From assembly GCF_014204795.1 (NCBI RefSeq), contig NZ_JACHMB010000001.1, forward strand, positions 9,622,501 to 9,686,500: DNA of 64,000 nt. The letters run 5' to 3'. Positions 50,662 through 62,578 of this stretch are shown here, in pieces; positions within the stretch are counted from its first letter, which is position 1; every line of letters begins with the position of its first letter. Position numbers and translations under genes: made by a program. The notes below the pieces were generated by a model. The model saw only the letters and a program-made list of their open reading frames with translations. It was not told where the DNA came from and searched no databases. This DNA comes from Nonomuraea jabiensis (GTDB taxonomy: Bacteria; Actinomycetota; Actinomycetes; Streptosporangiales; Streptosporangiaceae).

Positions 50662-51737
50662 GGCAGCACCGCCGTGATCGTGGTGGGCCCGCCGATCGGG
50701 CTGTTGACCTCGAGGCCGCCGTCCAGCGCCGCGACGCGTCTGGCCAGCCCCGACAGGCCGCCGCCGGCGGCCTGCGCGCCGCCCGCGCCGTCGTCTCGCA
50801 CCCGTACGAGCACCGCAGCGTCCTCCTCGTGCACCTCGACCGTGATGAGCGTGGCGCCGGCGTGCTTGGCGGCGTTGGTGACGGCCTCGCACACCACGAA
50901 GTACGCCGCCGTCTCCACCGCCATCGGCGGCCGACGCCGCAGGTCGCAGGCTACCCTGACCGGTACGCTCGACCGTTCGGCCACCCCGGCCAGCGCCTCG
51001 CCCAGGCCCAGGGTGTCCAGGCCGCTGGGGTAGACCCGCCAGGCCACCTCGCGCAGCTCGGCCAGCGCCTGCTGCGCCTCCTGGTGCGCCTGCTCCAGCA
51101 GCTCCGGCCGGCCTCTCCTGGCCCGTCCGACCAGCATCGACAGTGCCACCAGGCGCTGCTGCAGCCCGTCGTGCAGGTCGCGTTCGATCCGGCGGCGTTC
51201 GGAGTCGACGGCGGCCACGATGCCGGCGCGGCTCTCGGCCAGTTCGGCGATCCTGCGTTCGAGGGCCTGGGTCGGGTCGGGGGCGAGCATGCGCAGCGCC
51301 AGCCGCCGTTCCAGCGCGTGCACGCCCACCACGCCCGACAGGTCGAGGAACAGCAGGACGATCCCGCCGACCATGATGTAGGCGACCAGCGGGATCGAGG
51401 GCGCCATCCCGTCGAACTGCTCGCCGCGGACCCAGGCGGCGAGCAGGCGGACGCCGATGTCGGTCCCGAAGACGAGCAGGGCGACCACCAGCCCGCCCAG
51501 CACCCCCACGGGGACGCGGGCGGCCAGGTAGGGCACGGGTCTGCCGTCCTGGAGGGTGTCGGGGTCCAGGCGCAGGCGGCGCGCCTCGAGGCGGGCCAGC
51601 CGGCGGGCCGCGGCGGTGACGTTCGGATTGCTCAGCAGCGGCAGCGCCAGCAGCAGGAAGATCAGTTCGGCCAGGGCGGTGACGGCGCCCAGCGTGACCG
51701 CGCCCAGCAGCCGCAGCCCCTCAGCGGCGACTCGCAT
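50652..51737 (-). CDS. Sensor histidine kinase, HisKA_3 type
   Basis: This 361-residue kinase has three to four membrane helices in the first 140 residues. SERRRIERDLHDGLQQRLVA carries the phosphoacceptor His. A HATPase_c domain follows with CEAVTNAAKHAGAT (N-box), RDDGAGG and GGLSGLARRVAAL. Its start lies 17 bases inside the DedA gene, so the two are coupled. It may sense membrane or envelope stress, given the DedA partner; that is inference. Confidence 0.92.
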   Translation of the reverse strand: MRVAAEGLRLLGAVTLGAVTALAELIFLLLALPLLSNPNVTAAARRLARLEARRLRLDPDTLQDGRPVPYLAARVPVGVLGGLVVALLVFGTDIGVRLLAAWVRGEQFDGMAPSIPLVAYIMVGGIVLLFLDLSGVVGVHALERRLALRMLAPDPTQALERRIAELAESRAGIVAAVDSERRRIERDLHDGLQQRLVALSMLVGRARRGRPELLEQAHQEAQQALAELREVAWRVYPSGLDTLGLGEALAGVAERSSVPVRVACDLRRRPPMAVETAAYFVVCEAVTNAAKHAGATLITVEVHEEDAAVLVRVRDDGAGGAQAAGGGLSGLARRVAALDGGLEVNSPIGGPTTITAVLPCG

Positions 51738-52338
51738 GCCTGCCCTTGCGCCGCTCGGTCAGCCGCACGGCGACGAACACCACGATCGCCAGCACCACCA
51801 GCCCGAGCACCACCTTGGAGCCGATGCCGACGTAGGCCTCCACCAGCGACCAGTTCTCGCCCAGCAGGTAGCCGGCCATCACAAAGATGGTGTTCCAGAT
51901 CAGGCTGCCGGTGGCCGTCAGGAGCGTGAACGGCACCAGCGGCATCCGCTCGACGCCCGCCGGCACGGAGATGAGGCTGCGGAAGAGGGGGATCATCCGC
52001 CCGAAGAACACCGTCTTGCGGCCGTGCTTGAGGAACCACGCCTCGGTCTTCTCGATGTCGGACGTCTTGACCAGCGGCAGCTTGGCGGCGATGGCCAGGG
52101 TGCGTTCGCGGCCGAGCAGCGCCCCCACCCAGTACAGCGCCAGCGCCCCGATCACGGAGCCGAGCGTCGTGCACACCAGCACGTCCAGCAGGTCCATCTC
52201 GCCTCTGGACGCGGTGAAGCCCGACAGCGGCAGGATCACCTCGCTGGGCAGGGGAGGGAAGAGGTTCTCCAGCGCGATCGCGAGCCCGGCCCCGGGCGCG
52301 CCGAGAGTCTCCATCAGTCCAACCAGCCAATCAGTCAT
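51721..52338 (-). CDS. DedA-family membrane protein
   Basis: This 205-residue protein with about four to five helices has the DedA motif LENLFPPLPSEVILPLSGF, GALALYWVGALLGRERTL, and FFGRMIPLFRSLISVPAG with the conserved FGRxxP-R segment. DedA proteins flip undecaprenyl phosphate or phospholipids and maintain the proton motive force. ATG 52338 was chosen; ATG 52359 is possible. It is the first gene of the two-component operon. Confidence 0.9.
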   Translation of the reverse strand: MTDWLVGLMETLGAPGAGLAIALENLFPPLPSEVILPLSGFTASRGEMDLLDVLVCTTLGSVIGALALYWVGALLGRERTLAIAAKLPLVKTSDIEKTEAWFLKHGRKTVFFGRMIPLFRSLISVPAGVERMPLVPFTLLTATGSLIWNTIFVMAGYLLGENWSLVEAYVGIGSKVVLGLVVLAIVVFVAVRLTERRKGRHASRR

Positions 52339-52422
52339 GAGGTAAAGCCTAGGCATGATCGGATATGCCGGGAATGAGGCGGACTTCTGATCGCGGGGTG
52401 CGGTAAACCCCACCCCTACGTA

Positions 52423-52437
52423 CCGTACACTGTACGG
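52423..52437. promoter_or_regulatory. Palindrome at the SNF2 gene start
   Basis: CCGTACA-C-TGTACGG is a perfect palindrome with 7-bp arms, ending 2 bases before the GTG at 52440. It overlaps a TACACT -10 candidate (52427-52432), so the transcript may start at the GTG and a protein bound here would block it. Confidence 0.65.
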
Positions 52438-52439
52438 CC

Positions 52440-55177
<2,738 letters not shown>

Positions 55178-55181
<4 letters not shown>

Positions 55182-56299
55182 CCGCCGCCCGCGGATTCGC
55201 CGCCTTCCCGCCGCAACGCGCCGGAGCCCGTTTCGCCACCTCCTGGTGGGGGCTGGCCTGGGTCAAGGCCATGGAGGACACCTCGCTGGACCAGGGGCTG
55301 CTGCGCAAGGGCCGCGCCTACGCCAAGACCGGCCAGGTCGGCCCCATCACCGTCAGCCCCGGCCGCATCGCCGCGGTGACCGAGAGCGAGTACGACACCG
55401 TCGTACGCGTCGAGCAGCTCACCGACGCCGCCTGGGAACGTTTCCTCGACCAGGTGGCCGCCAAGAGCGGGCACATCGCCGCCCTGCTCGACCGCGACAT
55501 GCCGCACGACCTGGTCGAGGCGGCCGAGGACGCCGCCGTGCCGCTGCTGCCGGCCGTCGGCGACCTGGAGCCGGAGTGCTCCTGCCCGGACTGGGGGCAT
55601 CCGTGCAAGCACGCGGCCGCCTTGTGCTACCAGGTGTCGTGGCTGCTGGACGCCGACCCGTTCGTGCTGCTGCTGATGCGCGGGCGCGGCGAGCAGGAAC
55701 TGCTGGAGGCGCTGCAGGGGCGCCAGGCCCCGAAGAGGCCGGCCGCGGCCGCGGCCGCAGGGGTGCCGGCGGTGGAGGCGCTCGCGGCGGGCGTGCCCGC
55801 GCTGCCGGAGCCGCCGCCGGTCGAGGTCGCCTTCGCCCCGCCCGTGCTGGACCCGGCGCCGGGCGTGGACGTGGCCGCCCTGGGGGTGCTCATCGCCTCG
55901 GCCGCCTGGCGGGCGCGCGAGGTGCTGCTCCACGGGCGGTTGCCGGAGCTGTCGGAATACCAGGACCGCGTCCGCCTGGCCGCCGACCACGACCTGGACC
56001 TCGGGCTGGAGGCGGCCGTGCGGGCATGGCGGTACGGCGGCGCGCACGGCCTGGAGGTGCTCGAGCACGCCTGGACGCCACCCCGCCAGGACCTGGCCAG
56101 GTCGCAGGCCCTGCTGGAGGCCGGTTGGGAGGGCGAGCAGCCGCCGCCGCTGCAGGCCTGGCGCAACCGCTGGACCCTCGGCCCCCTGCAACTGCGCTAC
56201 GGCCGCGACGGCCGCTGGTACCCCTTCACCCGCATCGAGGGTGAGTGGTGGCCCGCCGGCCCGCCGGAGCGCGACCCGGCGGCGCTGGTCAGCGGGTGA
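55178..56299 (+). CDS. SWIM zinc-finger protein
   Basis: This 373-residue protein has SWWGLAWVKAMEDTSLDQGL and GRAYAKTGQVGPITVSPGRI, then the SWIM zinc finger CSCPDWGHPCKHAAALCYQV (CxC and CxH) near residue 130. An Ala/Pro-rich linker and a helical C-terminal region with WYPFTRIEGEWWPAG complete it. SWIM proteins beside SNF2 helicases probably guide them to DNA or act in repair. It is coupled to the helicase gene. Confidence 0.9.
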
Positions 56300-56334
56300 G
56301 CCGTCAGGCGCGGCGCCGGTAGAGGTGCCCGTTG

Positions 56335-57204
56335 TCAGCCGGACAGGACGGCGGCCAGGTCGGCCGCCGGCCCCGGGGGCAGGGCGCCGTGCAGCAGCTC
56401 GACGCGGTGCACCAGCCGGGGCGCGGCCAGCGGCAGCCCTGCCGCTGCCGCCCCGGACAGGGCGGAGGCGGGCAGGAGGGTCAGGCCGTGGCCGGCGGCC
56501 ACCAGATTGAGCACGGTGTGCACGTTGTCCCCCTGATAGTCCAGCCCCACCGGGAACCCGTCGCCCACCAGGTCGCGCAGCCGGGCCAGCGGGCACAGCG
56601 GGGTCTGCAGCCAGCGCGCGTCCACCAGGTCGGCCAGCGCCAGCGCCGCCCGCCCGGCCAGGGGATGACCGGCAGGCAGGGCCACGACCAGCTCCTCCTC
56701 GCTCACCCCGACGGCCGTCATCGGCCCGGCGTCCAGCAGGCGCAGCGGGTCGGACGGGGCGGCCAGCCCGTCGGCCAGGCCCAGGTCGGCCCGCCCTTCG
56801 GCGACCATCGCGACGGCCTGGTCGCGCCCGCAGGTGTGCAGGCTCACCTCCAGGCGCGGATTGCCGGCACGCGCCCGCGCCAGCCGGGCGGCCACGACGG
56901 GGTTGACGGCCAGCGGGGTGACGGCCAGCCGCAGCCGGTGCCCGGGCCGGGCGGCGGCGCGCAGCACGTCGGCGCGGGCCGCGCGCAGGCGCAGCAGCAG
57001 CGGCCCGGCGTGCTCCAGCAGCCGCCGGCCGGCCTCGGTGGGCTCGACCGGGCGGCGCAGCAGCAGCGGCAGGCCGAGGTCGGCCTCCAGCGCGGCGATC
57101 TGCTGGGAGACGGCCGACTGGGTGTAGCCGAGCTCGGCGGCGGCCGCGGAGAACGAGCCGTGCCGGGCGACGGTCACGAACGTGGTCAGCAAATGAGGAT
57201 CCAT
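56335..57204 (-). CDS. LysR-family transcriptional regulator
   Basis: This 289-residue protein has an HTH (LLTTFVTVARHGSFSAAAAE, YTQSAVSQQIAALEADLGLP) and a periplasmic-binding-like ligand domain (ADLGLADGLAAP, LVAAGHGLTLLPASALSG). It is divergent from the amidotransferase-like gene across 70 bases, which contain a GCT-TAT-AGC element. Its usual partner would be that gene. Confidence 0.9.
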   Translation of the reverse strand: MDPHLLTTFVTVARHGSFSAAAAELGYTQSAVSQQIAALEADLGLPLLLRRPVEPTEAGRRLLEHAGPLLLRLRAARADVLRAAARPGHRLRLAVTPLAVNPVVAARLARARAGNPRLEVSLHTCGRDQAVAMVAEGRADLGLADGLAAPSDPLRLLDAGPMTAVGVSEEELVVALPAGHPLAGRAALALADLVDARWLQTPLCPLARLRDLVGDGFPVGLDYQGDNVHTVLNLVAAGHGLTLLPASALSGAAAAGLPLAAPRLVHRVELLHGALPPGPAADLAAVLSG

Positions 57205-57274
57205 CAGTGTTGCTTATAGCAGGTCCAGAAATCATCGTTGGCGCTTAACCAGGGGTGGCGGTCAGGATGAGGGC

Positions 57275-57961
57275 ATGAGAATCGCCCTCGTGGGGGATCG
57301 GTCCCCCAGTGTTCGTTCGCATGCCCGGATCCCGCTGGTCGTCGAGGCGCTGCGGGAGCGGGAGGGCATCGCGCTCGACCCGTACTGGATCGCCACCACC
57401 GACGTGTCCGGCCTGGAGCGCTTCGACGGGATCTGGATCGTGCCCGGCAGCCCGTACCGGGACGAGGAGGGCGCCGTGGAGGCGGCGCGCGTCGCCCGGG
57501 AGCATGGGATTCCGCTCCTGGGCACCTGCGCCGGGTTCCAGCACATGCTGCTGGAGTTCGCGCGGCACGTGTGCGGGCTGGACGTGGCGCACGCCGAGAA
57601 CGAGCCGGACGCGCGTGAGTTCCTGCTGACGCCGCTGGCGTGCTCGCTGGCCGGGCACGAGGGGCGGGTGCGGATCTCGCCCGGGACGCTGATGGAGCAG
57701 ATCGTGGGCGGGCCCGTCACGATGGAGTCCTACGTCTGCTCCTACGGGCTCAACGAGACCTACACCCGGACGCTGGCCGAGCACGGGCTGGTGTTCTGCG
57801 GGCACGCCGACGACGGGGCGGTGCGGGCGGCCGAGCTGCCCGGCCACCCGTTCTTCGTGGGCACGTTGTTCCAGCCGGAGCTGTCGGGGGACGGGCGGCG
57901 CGCGCACCCGGTGATCGCCGCCTTCGCCGCCGCGGTGGCCCGCCAGGCGGTTCGAACCTGA
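57275..57961 (+). CDS. CTP-synthase-like class I glutamine amidotransferase paralogue
   Basis: This 228-residue protein resembles only the C-terminal amidotransferase half of CTP synthase: MRIALVGDRSPSVRSHARIP, IWIVPGSPYRDEEGAVEAA, and the nucleophile elbow LLGTCAGFQHMLLEFAR with Cys85. PyrG has FHPE with the catalytic His-Glu pair, but this protein has FQPE (Gln200). It may therefore not be a normal glutaminase. Databases carry a group named CTP synthase C-terminal region-related protein; this belongs there. It is divergent from LysR. Confidence 0.85.
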   Translation: MRIALVGDRSPSVRSHARIPLVVEALREREGIALDPYWIATTDVSGLERFDGIWIVPGSPYRDEEGAVEAARVAREHGIPLLGTCAGFQHMLLEFARHVCGLDVAHAENEPDAREFLLTPLACSLAGHEGRVRISPGTLMEQIVGGPVTMESYVCSYGLNETYTRTLAEHGLVFCGHADDGAVRAAELPGHPFFVGTLFQPELSGDGRRAHPVIAAFAAAVARQAVRT

Positions 57962-57973
57962 CCAGTGCCCTGT

Positions 57974-58420
57974 CTACACCGCCCGCGCCGCCCGGGTTTC
58001 CTGGGCGAGCAGGCCGGACAGGTTGCGCAGCGAGTGGCGCAGGAGGGCGACGCTGACGGGGCGGACGAGCGGCCACAGGGCCCGGCCCAGCGGCCCGAAC
58101 GGCAGTTGCAGCCGCTCGGCCCAGATCACGCGGCTGCCGCCGTCCTGGGGGCGGATGCGGATGGCGCCGTCGCCGCGCACGAACCGGCCGGTGTGGGTGA
58201 CCAGCACCAGGGTCGGGGGCTGCCAGGTCGTGATCGTCATGGTGTCCAGGAAGCCGAACGGCCGCACTCCGGTGTAGGCCTCGACCGCGTGCTCGCCGAC
58301 CTGGCGGGCCTCGGTCATGAACATCCACTCCCGCTGCCGCGACCAGTCGGTGATCAGCGCGAACACCTGCTCCGGCGGCGCCGGGACGTGCACGGCGGCG
58401 CCCGCGTGGACGTACCTCAT
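57974..58420 (-). CDS. SRPBCC/polyketide-cyclase-like protein
   Basis: This 148-residue protein starts MRYVHAGAAVHVPAPPEQVF, with LITDWSRQREWMF and VLVTHTGRFVRGDGAIRIRP, and has a C-terminal helix, RALWPLVRPVSVALLRHSLR. Such START-like proteins bind hydrophobic ligands. ATG 58420 is preceded by GAGGTCCACG, which is tandemly triplicated (58421-58456). Confidence 0.82.
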   Translation of the reverse strand: MRYVHAGAAVHVPAPPEQVFALITDWSRQREWMFMTEARQVGEHAVEAYTGVRPFGFLDTMTITTWQPPTLVLVTHTGRFVRGDGAIRIRPQDGGSRVIWAERLQLPFGPLGRALWPLVRPVSVALLRHSLRNLSGLLAQETRAARAV

Positions 58421-58456
58421 CGTGGACCTCGCCGTGGACCTCACCGTGGACCTCCC
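58421..58456 (-). repeat. Three 12-bp repeats each carrying a Shine-Dalgarno-like GAGG
   Basis: CGTGGACCTC plus a variable dinucleotide (GC, AC, CC) occurs at 58421, 58433 and 58445. On the minus strand each unit is GAGGTCCACG, the last one ending at ATG 58420 with GAGG six bases before the start. The array also contains the TGA of the AfsR-like pseudogene. Confidence 0.75.
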
Positions 58457-59639
58457 CTGGCCAGCTCCACGGCGCGGGCGCGGTCGAGGGCGCGGCCGCG
58501 GGCGAAGGCCGCGGCGAAAGCCTCCTCGCCGAGGTCGTCGCGCAGGCGCGCCGCCACGCGGGCCACGTCGGGGTTGGCGGCGTCGGGGGCGCCGCGCAGC
58601 TGTTCGGCGGCGCCCAGCGTGGTGGCTCCCGCCAGCAGGTCCCCGCGCGCCGCGCACAGCTCGGCCACGGCGACCGCGACCCGCGCCAGGACCGGCATGT
58701 CGGACGCCGCCACGACCAGCTCGGCAGCCGCCTCCGCGTGGCGGGCCGCCGTCTCGTGGTCGTGCGCGGCCACCGCCAGGTGGGCCCGCCCGACCAGCAG
58801 CAGCGTGCGGAACTGCGGCGCGATCGCCGTCGTGTCCCCCATCACGTGGCAGGCCGCGGCGTAGTGGCGCCCGGCGGCCGGCAGGTCTTTCTCGTGGCGG
58901 GCCAGATGACCCAGCTCGGCATGCGCGAACGCGACATTGCGGGCGGGTGTCTGCCGGCCCTCCGGCGCGTCGATCAGCCCCCGCAGCACGGCCCTGGCCC
59001 GCTCCACGTCCCCTTTGCGTACCAGGATGGTGGCCTGCCAGCCCCGCTGGTGGGCGACGTCAGAGTCGGGGTTGAGCTCGAGCAGCAGCCGTACGGCCTC
59101 CTCCATCGCCTCCAGCGCCTGGTCGAAGTCCCCGAACACGGCATGCGTCTCGGCCAGCGACGTCAGCGCCATCGACAGCCCCCACCGTTCGCCGGCCTGC
59201 CGCAGCTCGGCGCAGCCGGCCAGCAGGTCGGCCCGCGAGCCGGCCATGTCGCCGCCACCTCGCCCAGCGCGGCCCCCCGCCACAGGCCCAGGGCCTGCTT
59301 CAGCAGCGCGGCCCGGACCGCCGGGTCGTCGTGCTGCCTGGCCCGGGCGGTGAGCCGGTCGAACTCGCCGGCGTCGGTGTCGGCCTCCAGCCGGTAGGCG
59401 CCCGGCACCGACACCAGCGCGCCGGCCTCCGGCAGCGTCCGGCGCAGGCGGGAGATGAGCGACTGCAGGGCGTTGCCGGGGTCGGCGGGCGGCTCCTCGG
59501 GCCACAGGTCCGCGGCCAGCTCCTCGACCGTGACGGCGCGGCCGGCCGCCAGCGCCAGGCGCACCAGCAGCCGGCGCAGCCGGGCACCGCCGACCGCGGC
59601 CGACTCGACCTCCAGCGGCCCCAGGATCGCCACACGCAC
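58441..59639 (-). pseudogene. AfsR-type regulator with internal deletion
   Basis: From GTG 59639 the frame gives an OmpR-like winged helix (VAILGPLEVESAAVGGARLR, ADLWPEEPPADPGNALQSLI) and the start of a BTAD domain, ending near 59250 (LGLWRGAALGEVAA). There the reading frame shifts and only C-terminal TPR-like repeats follow (FGDFDQALEAMEEAVRLLLE) to 58441. The rest of BTAD and the whole NB-ARC ATPase, about 600 residues in the intact relative at 45095, are missing. It may encode a short DNA-binding stub but not a full regulator. Confidence 0.8.
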
Positions 59640-59674
59640 ACGACCATGCTGCCACCCCGGCGGCGGCGTGCCCC

Positions 59675-61006
59675 TCAGGCGTGCCAGTCGCCGGCCCCGC
59701 CCGGCACCGGCGCCTGCGGGTCGTAGGGGGTGCGGGTGAAGATGAACGTGTTGAGGTCGAGATGGTCGGGGGCCACCCGCAGCGTCTCCCCGGCGTAGTA
59801 GCCGTCCAGCCCGAGCCACGTCCCGTCGGCCTGCGGCACGAACCGCGAGGCCCGCCCGCCGCCCCCGACCGGCTCCAGCGACAGGGCGCGCTCGGGCAGC
59901 AGCCGCAGCGTGTACGGCTTGGGCCCCCAGTGCCACAGCCCCGTCAGCGCCAGCAGCCCGGGATCGGCGGCGACCGGCTGCCATTCGTCCGGCAGGCGCG
60001 GCTCGTACTCCTCCAGGATGTCCAGCAGGTCGGTCAGCAGCGAGCCCTTCATCCCCGAGGTGGTGTTGGCCATGAACAGCACCCCCACCCCGTCGCCGGG
60101 GTCGGCCCACACCGTGGCCAGGAACCCCGGCATCGACCCGGAGTGCCCCGCCAGGCGCCGCCCGCCGGGGCGGTACAGCTGCAGGCCCAGCCCGAACCCG
60201 ACGCTCCAGGAGTCGCCGTCGTCCACCCCGACCGGCTCGCGCATCTCGGCCAGCGTGTCGCCGCACAGCACCCCCGCGGTGTCGCCGCCCAGGAACGCCG
60301 CCCATCGCGCCAGGTCGTGCGGCGTGGACCACAGCTGCCCGGCCGGCCCCATCGCCTCGGCGTCGTGCTCCGGCTCGGCCAGCACCACGTCGGCGTAGGG
60401 GTGGACGGCGTATCCGGTGGCGTGCGGGGCGCGCGGCCGGGCGGTGGTGTCGTCCATGCCGAGCGGGTCGAGCACCTCCGACTGCAGCGCCTTGAGCCAG
60501 GTGGTGCCGCGCAGCCTGGCCACCAGCTCGCCCAGCAGGGCGAAGCCGACGTTGGAGTAGTGGAAGCGGCGCCCGGGCCGGTGCTTGAGCTCGCCGGGCC
60601 CGAGGCGTTCCAGCAGGTCGGCGACGGGGACGCCGGGGGTGCGCTCCCACCAGGCGGTGGGCGGCTCGGCGGTCAGGCCGGCGGTGTGCGACAGCAGCTG
60701 GGCGATGGTCAGGTGGCCCAGCGGCGTGCCCGGCAGGTGCTCCTGCAGCGGGTCGGACAGCCGCAGCGCGCCCTCGTCGCGCAGCCGCATGACCACGACG
60801 GCGACCATGCTCTTGGTGATCGACCCGATCCGGTACTGGGTGGCCTGGGTCGGCGGCGCGCCGTCCACCCGGCCGCGCCCGCCGAACCACGCCGGCCTCC
60901 CGTCGCGCACGATCGCCGCCGCCAGCGACGGAACTCTGCTTTCGGCCTGTTCGACGGCCAGTCTGCGCAGCAGAGCGCGCGCCGTCGCGTGTCCCACCTG
61001 GCTCAT
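59675..61006 (-). CDS. Class C beta-lactamase/D-aminopeptidase-like serine hydrolase
   Basis: This 443-residue protein has SxxK in YRIGSITKSMVAVVVM near residue 65, Y-S-N in FHYSNVGFALLGELVARL near 150, and a GHSGSMPGF loop at the KTG position. A lipocalin-like C-terminal domain of about 100 residues follows. No signal peptide is seen. It probably hydrolyses D-amino-acid peptides or esters. ATG 61006 was chosen over TTG 61015. Confidence 0.9.
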   Translation of the reverse strand: MSQVGHATARALLRRLAVEQAESRVPSLAAAIVRDGRPAWFGGRGRVDGAPPTQATQYRIGSITKSMVAVVVMRLRDEGALRLSDPLQEHLPGTPLGHLTIAQLLSHTAGLTAEPPTAWWERTPGVPVADLLERLGPGELKHRPGRRFHYSNVGFALLGELVARLRGTTWLKALQSEVLDPLGMDDTTARPRAPHATGYAVHPYADVVLAEPEHDAEAMGPAGQLWSTPHDLARWAAFLGGDTAGVLCGDTLAEMREPVGVDDGDSWSVGFGLGLQLYRPGGRRLAGHSGSMPGFLATVWADPGDGVGVLFMANTTSGMKGSLLTDLLDILEEYEPRLPDEWQPVAADPGLLALTGLWHWGPKPYTLRLLPERALSLEPVGGGGRASRFVPQADGTWLGLDGYYAGETLRVAPDHLDLNTFIFTRTPYDPQAPVPGGAGDWHA

Positions 61007-61024
61007 GAGCGACAAGATTAGCCG

Positions 61025-62578
61025 CTAGATGAGCACCAGCTGCGGGCCTATCAGCTCACCTTGGTGCGGCTGCGGGTGGGCCTGGTCGTGGTAGTAGTGG
61101 CCGGCGTACCAGACCACGACGTTGGCGCCGTCCAGGCTCTCGCCGTTGAGGAAGCGGTTGAGCGCGGCGCGGTCGCGCGGGCCGGGGTTGCCGTCGTCGA
61201 GCTCGCGGGGGTGGTGGCGCAGGAACCACAGGTCGGACACGCCGTAGGCGTCGGCGGTGCCGTCGAACTCGCCGGGGTGGATCTGGTAGCCGCGGCCCGA
61301 GGACTTGTCGCGTACCTGCCAGTACAGGGCGGGGTGGAGGCGTTTGCGGGAGGTCTCGCGGATGATCGGCACGGGTTCGGGGATGATCGAGCCGGTGTCG
61401 TCGATCTGCTCGACCACGTCGTTGCCGGCGCCCTCGATGTCGAAGTCGAGCCGCCAGTAGGCGTGGTGGCGGTGCACCATGCACGTCATCGGGTTGGCGG
61501 TGGCGGCGAACCCGAAGCGGGGGCTGATGTCGCCGTTGTCGGCCAGGCGCCAGTCGCTGGCGTAGCGGTACCAGCCGGCGGCCAGCTCGCTGACGATGCG
61601 CAGCTGCTCGCCGTCGTGGTGGAAGGCCACGCCCTGGAAGTTGCCGGCGTCGGTCGAGGGGCGTTCCAGGATGGTACGGGGCGGGCTGTCGCACAACCGC
61701 CACCCCCAGCCGACCGGGTCGGTGCCGACCGCGTTGAAGCGGGTCTCGAAGCTGGCGTCGTCGCGGAAGGTCGTGCCCTCCTCGTACTCGACGTTCAGGA
61801 CGGGCACGTGGGCCTGCCGGAGCACCAGCCGGCCGCGGTAGCGCACCTCGCGCAGCTCGACGCCGCCGCCCACGCCGGGGTTCTGCGGGGCCGAGGCGCG
61901 CGGGCGGACCACCAGCAGGTTCCACAGCTCGGTGGAGCCGCGCCGCACGCGTACCCGCACCTGGTCGGGGCCGCCGCGGTCGGTGAGCGCGTCGACGCCT
62001 TCGGGGACGCTGTGCTCGCAGTCGTGGTGCATGCGCACGTTGATCCCGGACGGGGTCCAGTCGACGGCGCGGTTGACCAGGTCGACGGCGACGATGCGGT
62101 GGCGCAGCCCGGTGGGCTCGCCGGGGGTGTAGAGGCCGAGGGTGGGGCGGCGCACGGTGGTGCCGTCGGGGTTCTCCAGGTCGGCCAGCGGCGGCATGGG
62201 CCGGTAGACGACCACGTTCTCGCCGGCCGGGAAGCGCGGGTCGGCGCGCAGGATCTCGGCGGCGGCCGCCAGCTCCTCGCGGCTGGGCTGCGGCCGGTAG
62301 GCGCTGGGGCGCAGCTCGGCGCGTTCGGGCCGGTCGAGGGTGCCGCGCAGCTCGACGGCGCGGTTGCCGACCGGGTCGAACACGGTGGCCTGGAACGGGG
62401 CGTTCTCGCCGGGGTCGTGGCCGAGGCCGGGCGCGAAGGCCACGGTGAGCCGGTCGGGGTCGGCGACCTCGAGCGCGGCCAGCGCCTCCGGGTGCTCGGC
62501 GACCGCCTGGCGCAGCCGCTGCGCGGTCAGGCCCGTGCGGGGGACCGCTTCGATCGTGACGCGTACATCGTCGCTCAT
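61025..62578 (-). CDS. Copper-amine-oxidase-like protein with altered cofactor motif
   Basis: This 517-residue protein resembles the N2/N3 and catalytic domains of copper amine oxidases: ELREVRYRGRLVLRQAHVPV, then CMVHRHHAYWRLDFDIEG, where HRH aligns with the copper ligands HQH, and a C-terminal VVVWYAGHYYHD. At the TPQ site the family has T-x-x-N-Y-D/E. Here it reads AAGWYRYASDW, with the Tyr kept but Asn and Asp/Glu replaced by Trp and Arg. Oxidase activity is therefore doubtful. GAGGAG precedes ATG 62578. Confidence 0.8.
   Translation of the reverse strand: MSDDVRVTIEAVPRTGLTAQRLRQAVAEHPEALAALEVADPDRLTVAFAPGLGHDPGENAPFQATVFDPVGNRAVELRGTLDRPERAELRPSAYRPQPSREELAAAAEILRADPRFPAGENVVVYRPMPPLADLENPDGTTVRRPTLGLYTPGEPTGLRHRIVAVDLVNRAVDWTPSGINVRMHHDCEHSVPEGVDALTDRGGPDQVRVRVRRGSTELWNLLVVRPRASAPQNPGVGGGVELREVRYRGRLVLRQAHVPVLNVEYEEGTTFRDDASFETRFNAVGTDPVGWGWRLCDSPPRTILERPSTDAGNFQGVAFHHDGEQLRIVSELAAGWYRYASDWRLADNGDISPRFGFAATANPMTCMVHRHHAYWRLDFDIEGAGNDVVEQIDDTGSIIPEPVPIIRETSRKRLHPALYWQVRDKSSGRGYQIHPGEFDGTADAYGVSDLWFLRHHPRELDDGNPGPRDRAALNRFLNGESLDGANVVVWYAGHYYHDQAHPQPHQGELIGPQLVLI

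Noticed and set aside
57205..57274. LysR T-N11-A operator
   Set aside because: Several loose matches are possible; GCT-TAT-AGC is too short to name a site with confidence.
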